From the NCBI GenBank assembly GCA_963730555.1, contig CAVSSS010000010.1, positions 1 to 64,000 of the forward strand: 64,000 nt of DNA, read 5' to 3'. Made by a program: the position numbers and the translations under genes. Below the pieces are notes generated by a model, which saw only the letters and a program-made list of their open reading frames with translations, did not search any database and had not been told where the DNA came from. The stretch is from Roseiarcus sp963730555 (GTDB lineage: Bacteria; Pseudomonadota; Alphaproteobacteria; Rhizobiales; Beijerinckiaceae). Positions 27,047-36,225 of the stretch are shown here, piece by piece; positions within the stretch are counted from its first letter, which is position 1, and each line of letters starts with the position of its first letter.

Positions 27047-27559
27047 ATGGCAGAACGAATATACGGCATGCATCATATCGGGATCACCGTACCTGATATC
27101 GAACAGGGCATTACCTTTTTCGAGGCCGTCTTCGGTGCAGTGACGGTGTTCCGGACCGGCCCTTTCAATGTCGATGAGGCCTTCATGCAGCGCAAGCTCG
27201 GCGCAGCGCCAGACACGCGGATTCGTGACCTGGTCTTCCTGCGCTGTGGCGATGGCCCGAGCGTCGAACTCTTCGAATATAGTGGCGAGGACAGCACTGC
27301 GCGGCCCAAACGCGTGTCCGAAGTCGGCGGCACGCATCTTTGCTTCGAGGTCGACGACGTTTTCGCATCCGCTGAGCGGCTGCGGGCCAAGGGCATCGAA
27401 TTTCTCGAGGGCCCCAACACGGTCGAAGAGGGGCCGCTCGCCGGCTTCAACTGGATCTATCTCAATACGCCCTGGGGCCAGTCATTGGAAATCGCGAGCT
27501 TTTCCTCGCTCGGCTACGAAAAGAACACGCCGCAACGGTTGTGGCGGGCGAAGTCATAG
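27047..27559 (+). CDS. VOC-family (glyoxalase/dioxygenase-fold) protein
   Basis: Two beta-alpha-beta-beta-beta modules are visible: MHHIGITVPDIEQGITFFEA with metal-ligand His, and THLCFEVDDVFASAERLRAK with a second His. A late Glu (QSLEIASF) completes a typical metal site. About 170 residues. ATG 27047 fits the family start; an in-frame GTG at 27008 would add 13 residues, and neither start has a strong Shine-Dalgarno sequence. Members include epimerases, glyoxalases and ring-cleaving dioxygenases. It ends the rightward run and faces the next leftward gene. Confidence 0.85.
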   Translation: MAERIYGMHHIGITVPDIEQGITFFEAVFGAVTVFRTGPFNVDEAFMQRKLGAAPDTRIRDLVFLRCGDGPSVELFEYSGEDSTARPKRVSEVGGTHLCFEVDDVFASAERLRAKGIEFLEGPNTVEEGPLAGFNWIYLNTPWGQSLEIASFSSLGYEKNTPQRLWRAKS

Positions 27560-27595
27560 CGGGCGACTGCGGTCGACCAACTGAAGGCCTTGTGA

Positions 27596-28693
27596 TCAAA
27601 GCCGCTTCGCGATCTCTTCTGCGATCGCGAGGCTCGCCGTCAGGCCGGGGGACTCTATGCCGAACAGATTGACGAGCCCTCGGACGCCGTGGTCGCGTTC
27701 CGTCTGGATAAGAAAATCGGTCGCCGACCCCCCAGGGCGGGCAATCTTCGGGCGGATTCCGGCGTAGCCCGGCTGCAACGCGCCGTCCGGCAGATCGGGC
27801 CAATAGGTTCGGATCCCGGCATAGAAGGATTCGGCGCGCCGCGGATCGACGTCGTAGTCGATCGTCTCCACCCATTCGACGTCCGGTCCAAATCGCGCCT
27901 GCTCGGCGAGGTCCAGCGTAAGATGGACGCCGAGGCCCCCTGGCGCCGGCATCGGGTAGACGAGCCGGGAAAACGGCGAGCGAACGGTGAGCGAAAAGTA
28001 GTTGCCCTTGGCGAGAAACAGCGGGGGGATCTTGTCGGCCGGCAGGCCGTCGATGGCGCGAGCGACCGCCTGCGCATCCAGCCCCGCCGCATTGACGACG
28101 AGGGTCGCGGTGAACCGCATCGGCTCCGCGCCGCCAGTTTCGATCGTAACGCCGTCACCATGCGCCCGCCCCGAGACGACCGGCGTCGCGAGAGCGATCA
28201 TCGCCCCATGCGCCTCCGCGTCACCCTTGAGCGCCAGCATGAGGGCGTGACTGTCGACGATGCCGGTCGAGGGCGAAAGCAGCGCGCGGTTCGCCCTCAG
28301 CGCCGGCTCGAGCGCGCGGGCCTCCGCGCCGCTGAGGCAGAGGAGGTCGTCGACGCCGTTCGCCTTCGCCTGTGCCTCGAGCAACGCAAGCTTGGCGATC
28401 TCGCTCTCGTCGGCGGCGACGATCAGCTTGCCGCTGCGCCGGTGCGGCACGCCGTACTCGCGGCAGAAGCGGTAAAGCATCGCCTTGCCCTCGACGCACA
28501 GCCGAGTCTTGGCAAGGCCGGTCGGGTAATAGATTCCAGCGTGGATGACTTCGCTGTTGCGCGAGCTCACCCCCGTCCCGATGGCGTCTTCCGCCTCGAC
28601 GACGACGACCTCGCGGCGAGCCCGCGCCAGCGCGCGCGCCACCGCGAGACCGACAACACCGGCACCGATAACGAGGCATTCGACTGCGTCCAT
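27596..28693 (-). CDS. FAD-dependent oxidoreductase, L-2-hydroxyglutarate oxidase-like (DAO family)
   Basis: 365 residues from ATG 28693, beginning MDAVECLVIGAGVVGLAVAR with the GxGxxG dinucleotide motif and EVVVVEAEDAIG second strand. The segment SSRNSEVIHAGIYYPTGLAK is characteristic of LhgO-type 2-hydroxy-acid dehydrogenases and of the DadA-like group. The substrate is likely a 2-hydroxy acid. It overlaps nothing and is read toward the VOC gene, convergent with the rightward cluster. The SDR gene upstream ends 53 bases before it, so both are probably one leftward operon. Confidence 0.87.
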   Translation of the reverse strand: MDAVECLVIGAGVVGLAVARALARARREVVVVEAEDAIGTGVSSRNSEVIHAGIYYPTGLAKTRLCVEGKAMLYRFCREYGVPHRRSGKLIVAADESEIAKLALLEAQAKANGVDDLLCLSGAEARALEPALRANRALLSPSTGIVDSHALMLALKGDAEAHGAMIALATPVVSGRAHGDGVTIETGGAEPMRFTATLVVNAAGLDAQAVARAIDGLPADKIPPLFLAKGNYFSLTVRSPFSRLVYPMPAPGGLGVHLTLDLAEQARFGPDVEWVETIDYDVDPRRAESFYAGIRTYWPDLPDGALQPGYAGIRPKIARPGGSATDFLIQTERDHGVRGLVNLFGIESPGLTASLAIAEEIAKRL

Positions 28694-28745
28694 GGCGGCC
28701 TTCAGCGCGTCGAGGCGACGACGCTCAACAACCCGCCGGCGCCAG

Positions 28746-29531
28746 TCAGACCAGCACCATGCCGCCATCCGACATGATGACCTGTCCGGTGATATAGTCG
28801 GAGTCGCGCGACGCGAGGAAGGCCGCGATCCCGGCAAGGTCGTTGGGCTTCGACGGATAGCCGAGCAAGATGCTGGCCGAGAAGCTCTCGATGAACTCAC
28901 CCTTGTTCTTGATGACGCCCTTGTCGATCATGTCCTGCTCGAGCCCGTCCCACAGCGGCGTCACCACCACGCCCGGCGCGAAGGCATTGACCGTGATCTT
29001 GTGCTTGGCGAATTCGCGGGCGCCCGCCTGGGTCAGCGAGATTACGGACGCCTTGCTTGCGCAATAGGGCGCGAATTCCGCATAGCCCTGTCGACCAGCT
29101 ATCGACGCGGTGTTGATGATCTTGCCGCCGCTTCCTTGGGCCATCATCTGGCGCGCAGCTTCCTGTGTGCCGATAAGCACCCCGAAGGCGTTGACGCGCA
29201 TGATGCTGTTGAAGTTGTCTTCGTCGACGTCCATGAAAGGAAGCGGCTTGTTGAAACCGGCGTTGTTGAACATGACGTCGAGCCGACCGAAACGGTCAAC
29301 CGTTTTCTGAATCGCCTCTTGCACCTGCTTCCTTTCCGCGACATCGAGCGTCACGGCGATCGCCTGTTTGCCTTCTTGGGTCAGACTGTCCGCAACGGAT
29401 TTGGCCTTTGCGCCATTGATGTCCGCAATGACGACCGAGGCGCCTTCCTCAGCGAGTCGCCGAGCGATTCCCTCGCCGAGACCCTGAGCGCCGCCGGTGA
29501 CAATCACAACCTTGTCGCGAAGACGATCCAT
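28746..29531 (-). CDS. short-chain dehydrogenase/reductase (acetoin/butanediol reductase-like)
   Basis: 261 residues with the classical SDR signature: TGGAQGLGEG cofactor motif, NNAG, a catalytic Ser in NTASIAG and YCASKAS for Tyr and Lys. The C-terminal VTPLWDGLEQDMIDKG helix pair resembles meso-butanediol/acetoin reductases (BudC) more than FabG, but this cannot be proved by eye. GAGGAAACAC precedes the ATG. IS630 debris begins within about 70 bases upstream, so its promoter may have been rearranged. Confidence 0.88.
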   Translation of the reverse strand: MDRLRDKVVIVTGGAQGLGEGIARRLAEEGASVVIADINGAKAKSVADSLTQEGKQAIAVTLDVAERKQVQEAIQKTVDRFGRLDVMFNNAGFNKPLPFMDVDEDNFNSIMRVNAFGVLIGTQEAARQMMAQGSGGKIINTASIAGRQGYAEFAPYCASKASVISLTQAGAREFAKHKITVNAFAPGVVVTPLWDGLEQDMIDKGVIKNKGEFIESFSASILLGYPSKPNDLAGIAAFLASRDSDYITGQVIMSDGGMVLV

Positions 29532-29594
29532 TGTGTTTCCTCCCTTGTGGTCAATCCGGCGGTTCGCAACCGAACCCTACTCCGGGGACCCTTG

Positions 29595-30170
29595 TGATTT
29601 TGGCTTGAACCAGCCCCCGAGTTACGAAGCAGCGAGCGCAAAGGATTCGCGTTCGAGGGATCGGATTTTCGACATGCGGCCAGTCTCGCATCCCGATTTG
29701 ATGTGGTTTCTGGTTTAGCGGTGAGGTTTCGCCAAGCGGCGGATGCGGCGTCGGTGATCGCGTCATAGTTTTCGAAGACAGTGTTTGAGAGCCAGTTCTG
29801 GCGGAGATATTGCCAGACGTTCTCGACCGGTTTCAACTCGGGCGCACGGGAAGGCAGGAAGATCGGCATTATGTTGTCGAGCACTTCGAGCTTGGTCTTC
29901 GTGTGCCATCCGGCCCTGTCGAGCAGCAGAACGGCACGGCCCGTCGGCGACGTTGCGCGAGATTTCGTCGAGGTGGAGCTGCATCATGTCGGTGTCCGCC
30001 TAGGCAACGCCAACGCCGCCCCTACGCCGCGGGCGGGGCGGATCGCGCTGAAGACATAGGCGTTTTCATAGCGCTAGTCGGCGGGCTGCCTGGGCTGGCT
30101 ACAAGCTTAGGCCTTCGCCGCCAAGGGGGCGGCCAAATGTTTCAGGCCCAAATCGCGCGCAAGGGTCGAT
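29595..30170 (-). pseudogene. IS630-family transposase remnant, multiple frameshifts
   Basis: Pieces of the DDE domain are spread over three leftward frames: MQLHLDEIS near 29985, then AVLLLDRAGWHTKTKLEVLD and NIMPIFLPSRAPELKPVENV, WQYLRQNWLSN (the second Asp and the Glu region) and finally GMRDWPHV, the usual C-terminal end. An upstream fragment YENAYVFSAIRPARG is the N-terminal side of the same domain. At least two frame changes make it inactive. Clear terminal repeats were not located. Confidence 0.75.
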
Positions 30171-30494
30171 GCTATAGCCAATGCGCGCCTAATCGCCCAA
30201 CGAGGGCACCGGCGCTGCCGCGATTATCGTAGCGATGCCTCGGTAGAGGCGAAGCGTCTCCGACGGTTCGAAACAAATCGGCGATCAGGGACGTCCTCAA
30301 GTGTGCTGAATTGCGACACAAATTGAGCAGGACGTTTTGTCCAAACCCGGGCAGCGGATCGACTTTAATGGTTGATTCCGCCCTCGGTCGCTCCAAAAGG
30401 CCATCGTCAGGAGCCGCTCCGAGGCCTGAGCGACCCGGTTACCGTGCCAGTTAACTCCGAGCCCATGACAATCTTTGCTGCCCATGCGACCTCA

Positions 30495-30575
30495 TGGCAC
30501 CTCTGGCACCGTGCCACTAGTGCCTGGGCGTCAAACTTGGCACACCGGAGTGCCACGTTCCCGCGACTGGTGCCA
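30495..30575. repeat. cluster of TGGCAC/GTGCCA hexamers
   Basis: Within 81 bases there are TGGCAC at 30495, 30504 and 30538, GTGCCA at 30511, 30550 and 30570, and a near copy GTGCCT at 30520. They form several overlapping inverted pairs such as 30538-30555. No coding frame of interest covers the cluster. It could be a multi-site protein-binding region or recombination site; function unknown. Confidence 0.5.
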
Positions 30576-30779
30576 ACTTCACGCATGCAACATGTCGTTT
30601 GCTTTCTGGCCTCGAGGGTGGCTGGGACCTTATCCCGGAGCTGGCTTGTCATGGGGGAGGGGTGGGGGGCATTTCGTCCGGCAGCCAGAAAACCTAGCAA
30701 CTCACGTTGCTCCTAGCTGTTGCGAGCACACTAGCGGCTAAACCATCGATCCGAGCTTGAGGTAAACGCTCCTGCCAGC

Positions 30780-31196
30780 CTAGTTCAGGCCTACCACCTT
30801 GAGCGCCTTGTAGACGTTTCCCCGCTTGCACCCGACGGCCTTGGCGATCTCAGTGGCGCCCATTCCTTCCTTGCGAAGTGACACGATGCGGGCGCGGTCG
30901 AACGTGACGGGGCGGCCCTTATAAACGCCTTTCGCTTTCGCGGCATCGATGCCGGCGCGTTGCCGATCGCGAATGAAGCCAAGCTCCATCTCCGCAACCA
31001 TCCCCAGCACTGTCAGCACCATGCGGCCCATTGGGCCGCCGGTATCGATGGCGGGCTCCAGCACCCTGAGGGTTGCTCCTTTTTCTTCCAATTCGTGCAC
31101 GAGATTGAGAACATCTCGAGTATTCCTGCCCAATCGGTCCAACTTGACCACGATGAGGACATCGCAGGGCGAATTTCGGACACAAGTCCCGGTTGA
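30780..31196 (-). pseudogene. serine recombinase (resolvase/invertase), N-terminus missing
   Basis: The surviving part reads VKLDRLGRNTRDVLNLVHEL, then TGGPMGRMVLTVLGMVAEME and a C-terminal HTH (SLRKEGMGATEIAKAVGCKR). These are the middle and DNA-binding parts of Pin/Tn3-type resolvases. The first 50-60 residues with the catalytic Ser are absent; in-frame sequence upstream (STGTCVRNSPCDVLI) is only partly resolvase-like. No catalytic activity is expected. It may once have acted on the nearby hexamer cluster. Confidence 0.75.
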
Positions 31197-31420
31197 CTGA
31201 ACGGTCCGTTGGGGCGTCGGAGTTCGAGATTACGAGCCCAGCAGCAAGGTCAGCCCGCCTCCATATAGGCGAACATGGATCCGGACCGGACGCTACGAAC
31301 TCACCGTTCCGGGTGAACGCCGTCTCGACCGGGGCGCCACCAATGCGAGCGCAGTCCCAGGAAATGATGCAGGAGAATGCTCCTTCTCTGGGTTCTGTTG
31401 GTGGCGAGTGGAGCACTTGA

Positions 31421-32398
31421 ATGCGCGTTTCGATCGCTGTTCTGGCTTTCCTGGCGCCTTTGGCGCTGACCGCGTGCGCAAAGGGAGAGAAGGGCGATCG
31501 AGGGCAGACTGGACGAACAGGGCCGCCGGGGATAGCTGGACCGCCAGGCCTCGCGGGCGAGGCTGGACCCGTGGGACCGGTGGGGTCACCCGGCCCGAAG
31601 GGGGATCCCGGAACCCGCGGACCTCAAGGACTTCGAGGTCCCCAAGGCGACACAGGATCCCCGGGCCCGCCGGGACCGAAAGGCGATCCGGGTGACGCCG
31701 GCTCCGCCGGACCGCAGGGTCCCGCCGGCGACGCTGGTCCAATTGGCATCATCGGTTCGGACGGCCAGAAGGGAGAGCCGGGAGCGATGGGACCTCCTGG
31801 GCTGGAGGGACCTAAGGGCGACACCGGAACCCCTGGCCCAAAGGGCGCGAAAGGCGATCCGGGGCCAGCGGGACTGCGAGGGCCACAAGGCGATCACGGA
31901 GTCGCCGGGTCGCAAGGACCTAAGGGTGACCCGGGCGCGGTCGGCGCTTCGGGACCCCCTGGTCCTCCGGGGCTTCCAGGTCCGAAGGGAGATTCCGGAC
32001 CTGCTGGGTTGGGCGGCCTGCAGGGCCCCAAGGGCGATGCTGGTGCGCGAGGCCCAGCAGGACCGCAGGGACTCAAGGGAGATCTAGGCGCTGCTGGACC
32101 ATCCGGGCCTCAGGGACTGCGGGGTGCGTCGGGACCGGTTGGACCTCAAGGCCCCAAGGGCGATCCTGGCGTTGCGGGGCCTCCGGGCTTGCAGGGTGCG
32201 CGAGGACCAGCTGGGCCTCCCTCGCTGGATCTGAGGGTTGGCATCGAGCGAGGCACAGCCATGTGCGAGGCCTCTGAGATACTGATCAGCGCTTACTGCG
32301 TCGATGGGATAGGAGCCTTGCACATCGTGGGAACGACCGGAGCAACCTGCGATGGCGACCCAGGCGCAAAGGCTGTCGTCGTCTGCGCAAGAAGATAG
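31421..32398 (+). CDS. collagen-like (Gly-X-Y repeat) lipoprotein
   Basis: 325 residues. The N-terminus MRVSIAVLAFLAPLALTAC is a lipoprotein signal with Cys19 as the lipidation site. From about residue 21 to 265 the sequence is an almost unbroken Gly-X-Y repeat rich in GPKGD, GPP and GPQG triplets, which should fold as a collagen triple helix. A short C-terminal domain of about 55 residues with four Cys (MCEASE, YCVDG, TCDGD, VCARR) may trimerise or cap it. Bacterial collagen-like proteins are surface or spore/exosporium-type adhesins; here anchoring in the outer membrane is the likely site. It stands alone between mobile-element remnants. Confidence 0.85.
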   Translation: MRVSIAVLAFLAPLALTACAKGEKGDRGQTGRTGPPGIAGPPGLAGEAGPVGPVGSPGPKGDPGTRGPQGLRGPQGDTGSPGPPGPKGDPGDAGSAGPQGPAGDAGPIGIIGSDGQKGEPGAMGPPGLEGPKGDTGTPGPKGAKGDPGPAGLRGPQGDHGVAGSQGPKGDPGAVGASGPPGPPGLPGPKGDSGPAGLGGLQGPKGDAGARGPAGPQGLKGDLGAAGPSGPQGLRGASGPVGPQGPKGDPGVAGPPGLQGARGPAGPPSLDLRVGIERGTAMCEASEILISAYCVDGIGALHIVGTTGATCDGDPGAKAVVVCARR

Positions 32399-32795
32399 AG
32401 GCAGGTCGCCAACTGCGTAGAAGGTAGGGTCTCGACGCCGCGGCTCTGACAAGCGCCATCCTCTTAGGCTCGGCGGTTAGGGACGGCCGCCCCTCATTCT
32501 CGCAATGATGTACAACGGATATCAATTGTTGTTCAGTTTGGGGCCGTGAGATCGCTCGCCATCCCCCCGCTCCCCAGACACACCACGGTGGGGGGTCACG
32601 GCTAACCTGAAAATTTGCCGGGCTCCATTTTCTATTTCAACCGTCAGACAGTTGTTGCGACAGCGTTGCGATGCGCGCGGTTTCAACCCGCTGCCAATTG
32701 AAATCATTGCGAAACGAAAGGTGACGCCGGCCTTTGAGCCATAGAAGGTGAGCGGAAGGACGGCCCCGGCATCCCAGTGCAATGCTATGGATGCC
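32399..32795. other. gene-free stretch
   Basis: About 400 bases without a convincing gene on either strand. It contains a GC-rich inverted sequence (CACCACGGTGGGG, near 32580) that could form a hairpin downstream of the two convergent genes and act as a terminator. Nothing else was recognised. Confidence 0.4.
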
Positions 32796-33533
32796 TCAGG
32801 TCCAGCCGCGTTGTCGTGCTGCGCGTGTTTTCAACATGAGGCTTGCGGCGATTATTTGAACTCGAATGTCGTCTGATTGGAGAGCGTCTAAGATAGCTAT
32901 TTGAGCTTGATCTAGCGCTTGTTCGAGGGCTTCCGTTGTCTGGGCCTTCCACAGTCGCTTCAGATCGGGGATCGCCTCGACTGCGGCTTTACGCGGCTGA
33001 TAGGCGCGCATGAATGGCAATGGCTTGTCCGATCCGTCCTTGGCCTTCTGTTGATGAGCGAGTTGAGCGAGGCGGCAAGTGATCATGCTCCGGCGCATCG
33101 TCATCGTGAGCCGACGTTTGCGCCCGCGCAATCGTCTGTCCTGCACTCTGTCAACGTAGCGATCGCGCTCTCTCAGGCGCTCCGCTCGGCCAAATCCGTA
33201 AGCCGAGCGATAACGCACGCCCAAGGACCAGCAGCAGCTCAGGCAGCGCGGCGCATCGTCGACGAGCCAGAGCTTCTTTTTCCTGCCGCCACATCGCGGA
33301 CAAATGAAATAACTCCATGCGCCGCTATTTTCGAAAACGGTATGGGCGATGCCGACGAGCTTTTGTTTGTCGCCGAAGGCGATGATGCCATGCCGGTCCT
33401 CAAGTCTGATAGCGCCAGAGGCCTTGAGGCCCGACGCGGTGAGGCTCAGGAACTCGTCAAAGAAACCGCGGCGGTCCGCGTTGCTTCCGCGTTTGGGCAT
33501 GAGTTTGAGGCTACGCTTGGTCCAAGCCACCAC
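32796..33533 (-). CDS. zinc-ribbon hypothetical protein
   Basis: About 245 residues. A central Cys4 zinc ribbon is clear: CPRCGG followed 23 residues later by CLSCC. The flanking part IIAFGDKQKLVGIAHTVFEN is beta-rich and the C-terminal half is basic and helical (RLRGRKRRLTMTMRRSM). Proteins of this layout occur near mobile elements in Alphaproteobacteria, but I do not know a function; nucleic-acid binding is an inference from the ribbon and the basic helices. Start at 33533 or at the internal Met near 33500. Confidence 0.65.
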   Translation of the reverse strand: MVAWTKRSLKLMPKRGSNADRRGFFDEFLSLTASGLKASGAIRLEDRHGIIAFGDKQKLVGIAHTVFENSGAWSYFICPRCGGRKKKLWLVDDAPRCLSCCWSLGVRYRSAYGFGRAERLRERDRYVDRVQDRRLRGRKRRLTMTMRRSMITCRLAQLAHQQKAKDGSDKPLPFMRAYQPRKAAVEAIPDLKRLWKAQTTEALEQALDQAQIAILDALQSDDIRVQIIAASLMLKTRAARQRGWT

Positions 33534-34231
33534 TGTGCGGTATCATATTACCACAAGCAATCGCGGCGACCACCTGCGCCCGCAGCAGAGCCAGGCGGAT
33601 AGGGATAGTTTGGACGGGCCGCGACATCTCAGGCTGCGGTTCATCCACATCGCTTTGCTGTGGTGGACGGCGGCGGTACCCGCGAATGCATCGAACAGGG
33701 TCAAAGCCGATCAGAGAGCCTTTAATTTTGGGTATCGAGGCATCAGCGCCGCTCCACAGGTCACTTGGAGCGCGGCAATGGCGCAGCTGCGCTCTCAGGG
33801 TGAGGGAGGGGCGGGAGAAAACCCTTTGTGGATCAAAGGGACGGTTTTTCCCTTACCTTCCGGATAAGTCCTTGATATTGCGCAAATCTCGGACAATCTC
33901 GTTCGAATCGAGACTTATCAATGGGTTACTCGGAAAAACCGAACAAAAATTTTTCGCGCGCGCTTCTTCCGTGGCGAGCGGCGCTGGAACGGGATGCTGC
34001 TGTTGAGGTCATGCGAATGCACAGAATTGCTCATGGGAAAGCTTACCTCAGTTTCCAATTTTCCGCAATATTTGTCTTCCAAGCGTTGCCTCTCGGTCGC
34101 CTCAGTCGAAGTGACTGCTCCAGGGCCTAGCGACCGCTCAGGCTCGAGGACGGTCGCTCGTCGAAGGGAAGAGCGATCGTCTAAGAAGGGCGGGAAGCGG
34201 TCGAGGTCTGACTCCGCAGGAAGGTCCGGTG
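33534..34231. other. gene-free stretch with an inverted repeat
   Basis: About 700 bases without a convincing gene. AGCGACCG at 34129-34136 and CGGTCGCT at 34151-34158 form a perfect 8-bp inverted repeat with a 14-base loop. The stretch is the downstream exon side of the group II intron; no interrupted reading frame was recognised across the intron junction. Confidence 0.4.
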
Positions 34232-36223
34232 TCGGGTAGAGTAGGAGTGTGGCGCGATGGCGTTAGGTTGAGCATGTCTGTTTGCCGCCCCTTTCGTCTG
34301 GCGGTGCCTTAGTGGCTCAGCCGTAGCTCCGTTTCCACACCCCCCTCATCGAACCGGACGTGCAGATTTCCCGCATCCGGCTCTCGGACAAGACCTCACG
34401 CCTTCGTCCACGGCACGTCGTGTCCAAGCCGGCTCAGGCGTACGAGCCCGAAGTGCCCGTAGAGGTGCGAGAGTGGATAGCTCCCGCCCCCTCGTCGCCT
34501 GACTTTGTGCTTGGAGCGCAACCACCGGCGCAACCGCACCGCTGTGTAAGCGTCGAGCGCCCGATACGCCTTGCTGATGGTTCCTACTTGGAAGTAGTTC
34601 GCCCATCCGCGCAACGTGCGGTTCACTTTGCCCACCAGCGTTGTGGTCTCTTGCCATGTTCCCGCTCGGTCGGTCAGCGCGTGGACTTTCTCGACCACGC
34701 GCTCAATGCTTTTCTTTGACGGCCGGTAGCCGATGCGGGCCTCGCCGGTCCTCGCCGAAAACATTCGCCCGAACGTGTATCCCAGGAAATCGAACTCTCC
34801 TCCCGGCACTTTGCAGATCCGTGTCTTCTCCTCGTTCACCGTCAGCTTCAGCTTGCCCATGATCTCGCGCAGGCTTTGCCAGGCCGCTTCGGCCTTGCCC
34901 CTTCTGCACAGGATCACGAGGTCGTCGGCGTAGGTCACGAGCCGCGTGCCCAGCGTTCGCTCGAGCCCGAACATCTTCCATCCCAGCACGAACCGGCGCA
35001 TGTAAATGTTCGCCAGCAAGGGTGAGATCGGCGAGCCCTGCGGAATGCCGCGCCGCTTGTCCCGCGCTTCAGTCATGCGCGTCTTCCCACCCCGATCATC
35101 GGTTTCTTCCACGGGGCAGTCCAGCCACATCCTGATCAGATGCAGCACGCGTCGATCGACGATCCGACGCGCTACCGACTTCAAAAGCTCGGCATGGGGA
35201 ATGCTCCCGAAGTAGTCCGCGAGGTCGGCGTCCACCACTTCCGGATGGCCGCGAAACAGCAGCTCTCCCGCCGCGACCACCGCCTGTTGGGCGTTTCGCC
35301 CAGGACGGTAGGCGTAAAGTTCCGGTGGAAGGTCGGCTTCAAAGATCGGCTCCAGCACCAGCATCGCTGCCGTCATGCAGATCCGATCCCGCAAGGTTGA
35401 GATGCCCAGCGGCCTGAACTTGCCGTTGGCCTTCGGTATGTACACGCGTCTGATAGGGTCCGGTCGGTAAGTCTCCTGCCTGAGCGCAAGCGCCAGTTCG
35501 CCCAGCCATCGCTCGACCCCGTACGCCTCGACGGCCTCGAAGTCCTGACGGTCCACGCCCGGCGCGCCCTTGTTGGAGCGGCACTGAGCATAGGCGTGCG
35601 CCAGAATGTCCTCGCGGCTGATCTTGTCGTAGAGGGCGTAGAAGCGGTAGCCGGGTTCTGCCTTCGCTTTCGCGTGCAACGCCGTCTGCAGTTTCTGAAC
35701 GCTGTCCGGAGTTGATAGGTTGCCCAATCTCCAGGTCCTTCACCGCGTCTTGCGTCTGCCTTGAACTGAGGCCCCTTCCCTCCCCCGGCGTTACCCGGCT
35801 TCAGCGGTACTACGAACCTCTCCGCCACCCCATAGCGCCCGGCCTCTCCCTCACGGGCGTCCGGTTGATCACCCTTGACCACGCCATGGGGCCTCCCGTG
35901 TTGCGTACGCTTTCCTTGTGTACGTGCTGCCGCCACTACCCCGGTGCAGCGGCTGGGCGTCGTCGTCGCTCATCTCACCCAGCCGTATCAGCCTTCCCCG
36001 ATAACGTTGTCGGGTCGGCCTGCACATCGTCCTTTTCGAGGTTTGCTCGGCGTTCACTCGCGTTGCGGCCCGCACACTCGCGCGGTCACCTATACGTGAC
36101 CAGCTACACCGAAGGCTTCAGCCATTTCGTCACCTCCATGACTGCTCCGGTTGCTTCCGGCTGGAGCGTTTGCCGGGTGGGGCTTGCACCCACTGGAACG
36201 CGCCGCCTTCTCACGGCGCACAC
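34232..36223 (-). mobile_element. group II intron (bacterial retroelement)
   Basis: On the minus strand the intron begins GTGTGCGCC at 36223, matching the conserved GUGYG 5' end, and carries a 496-base structured leader before the maturase gene. Domain V is plain at 34351-34383: GAGCCGGA pairs with TCCGGTTC. Domain VI follows with the arms GTGTGG and CCACAC and a CTCCTACTCTACC end, so the 3' end lies near 34232-34240. Total length about 2.0 kb, typical. The intron starts two bases after the TAA of the upstream kinase gene, so it interrupts no coding sequence there. Confidence 0.82.
34396..35727 (-). CDS. ltrA: group II intron reverse transcriptase/maturase
   Basis: 443 residues. RT blocks are in order: the RRVYIPKANGKFRPLGIST finger region, DADLADYFGSIPH, RGIPQGSPISPLLANIYM and the catalytic YADDLVIL. 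The C-terminal maturase X domain (RTLRGWANYFQVGT) follows. No HNH endonuclease domain is present, so insertion likely uses a nicked or replicating target. The frame is intact, and with domains V and VI present the intron may be active. Confidence 0.92.
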   Translation of the reverse strand: MGNLSTPDSVQKLQTALHAKAKAEPGYRFYALYDKISREDILAHAYAQCRSNKGAPGVDRQDFEAVEAYGVERWLGELALALRQETYRPDPIRRVYIPKANGKFRPLGISTLRDRICMTAAMLVLEPIFEADLPPELYAYRPGRNAQQAVVAAGELLFRGHPEVVDADLADYFGSIPHAELLKSVARRIVDRRVLHLIRMWLDCPVEETDDRGGKTRMTEARDKRRGIPQGSPISPLLANIYMRRFVLGWKMFGLERTLGTRLVTYADDLVILCRRGKAEAAWQSLREIMGKLKLTVNEEKTRICKVPGGEFDFLGYTFGRMFSARTGEARIGYRPSKKSIERVVEKVHALTDRAGTWQETTTLVGKVNRTLRGWANYFQVGTISKAYRALDAYTAVRLRRWLRSKHKVRRRGGGSYPLSHLYGHFGLVRLSRLGHDVPWTKA

Positions 36224-36225
36224 GT

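Noticed and set aside
27689..28777. 362-residue rightward frame
   Set aside because: Antisense to the FAD oxidase gene; Arg-rich composition typical of a shadow frame.
31293..32452. Leftward frames across the collagen-like gene
   Set aside because: They are produced by the repeated Gly/Pro codons of the sense gene and show no domains.
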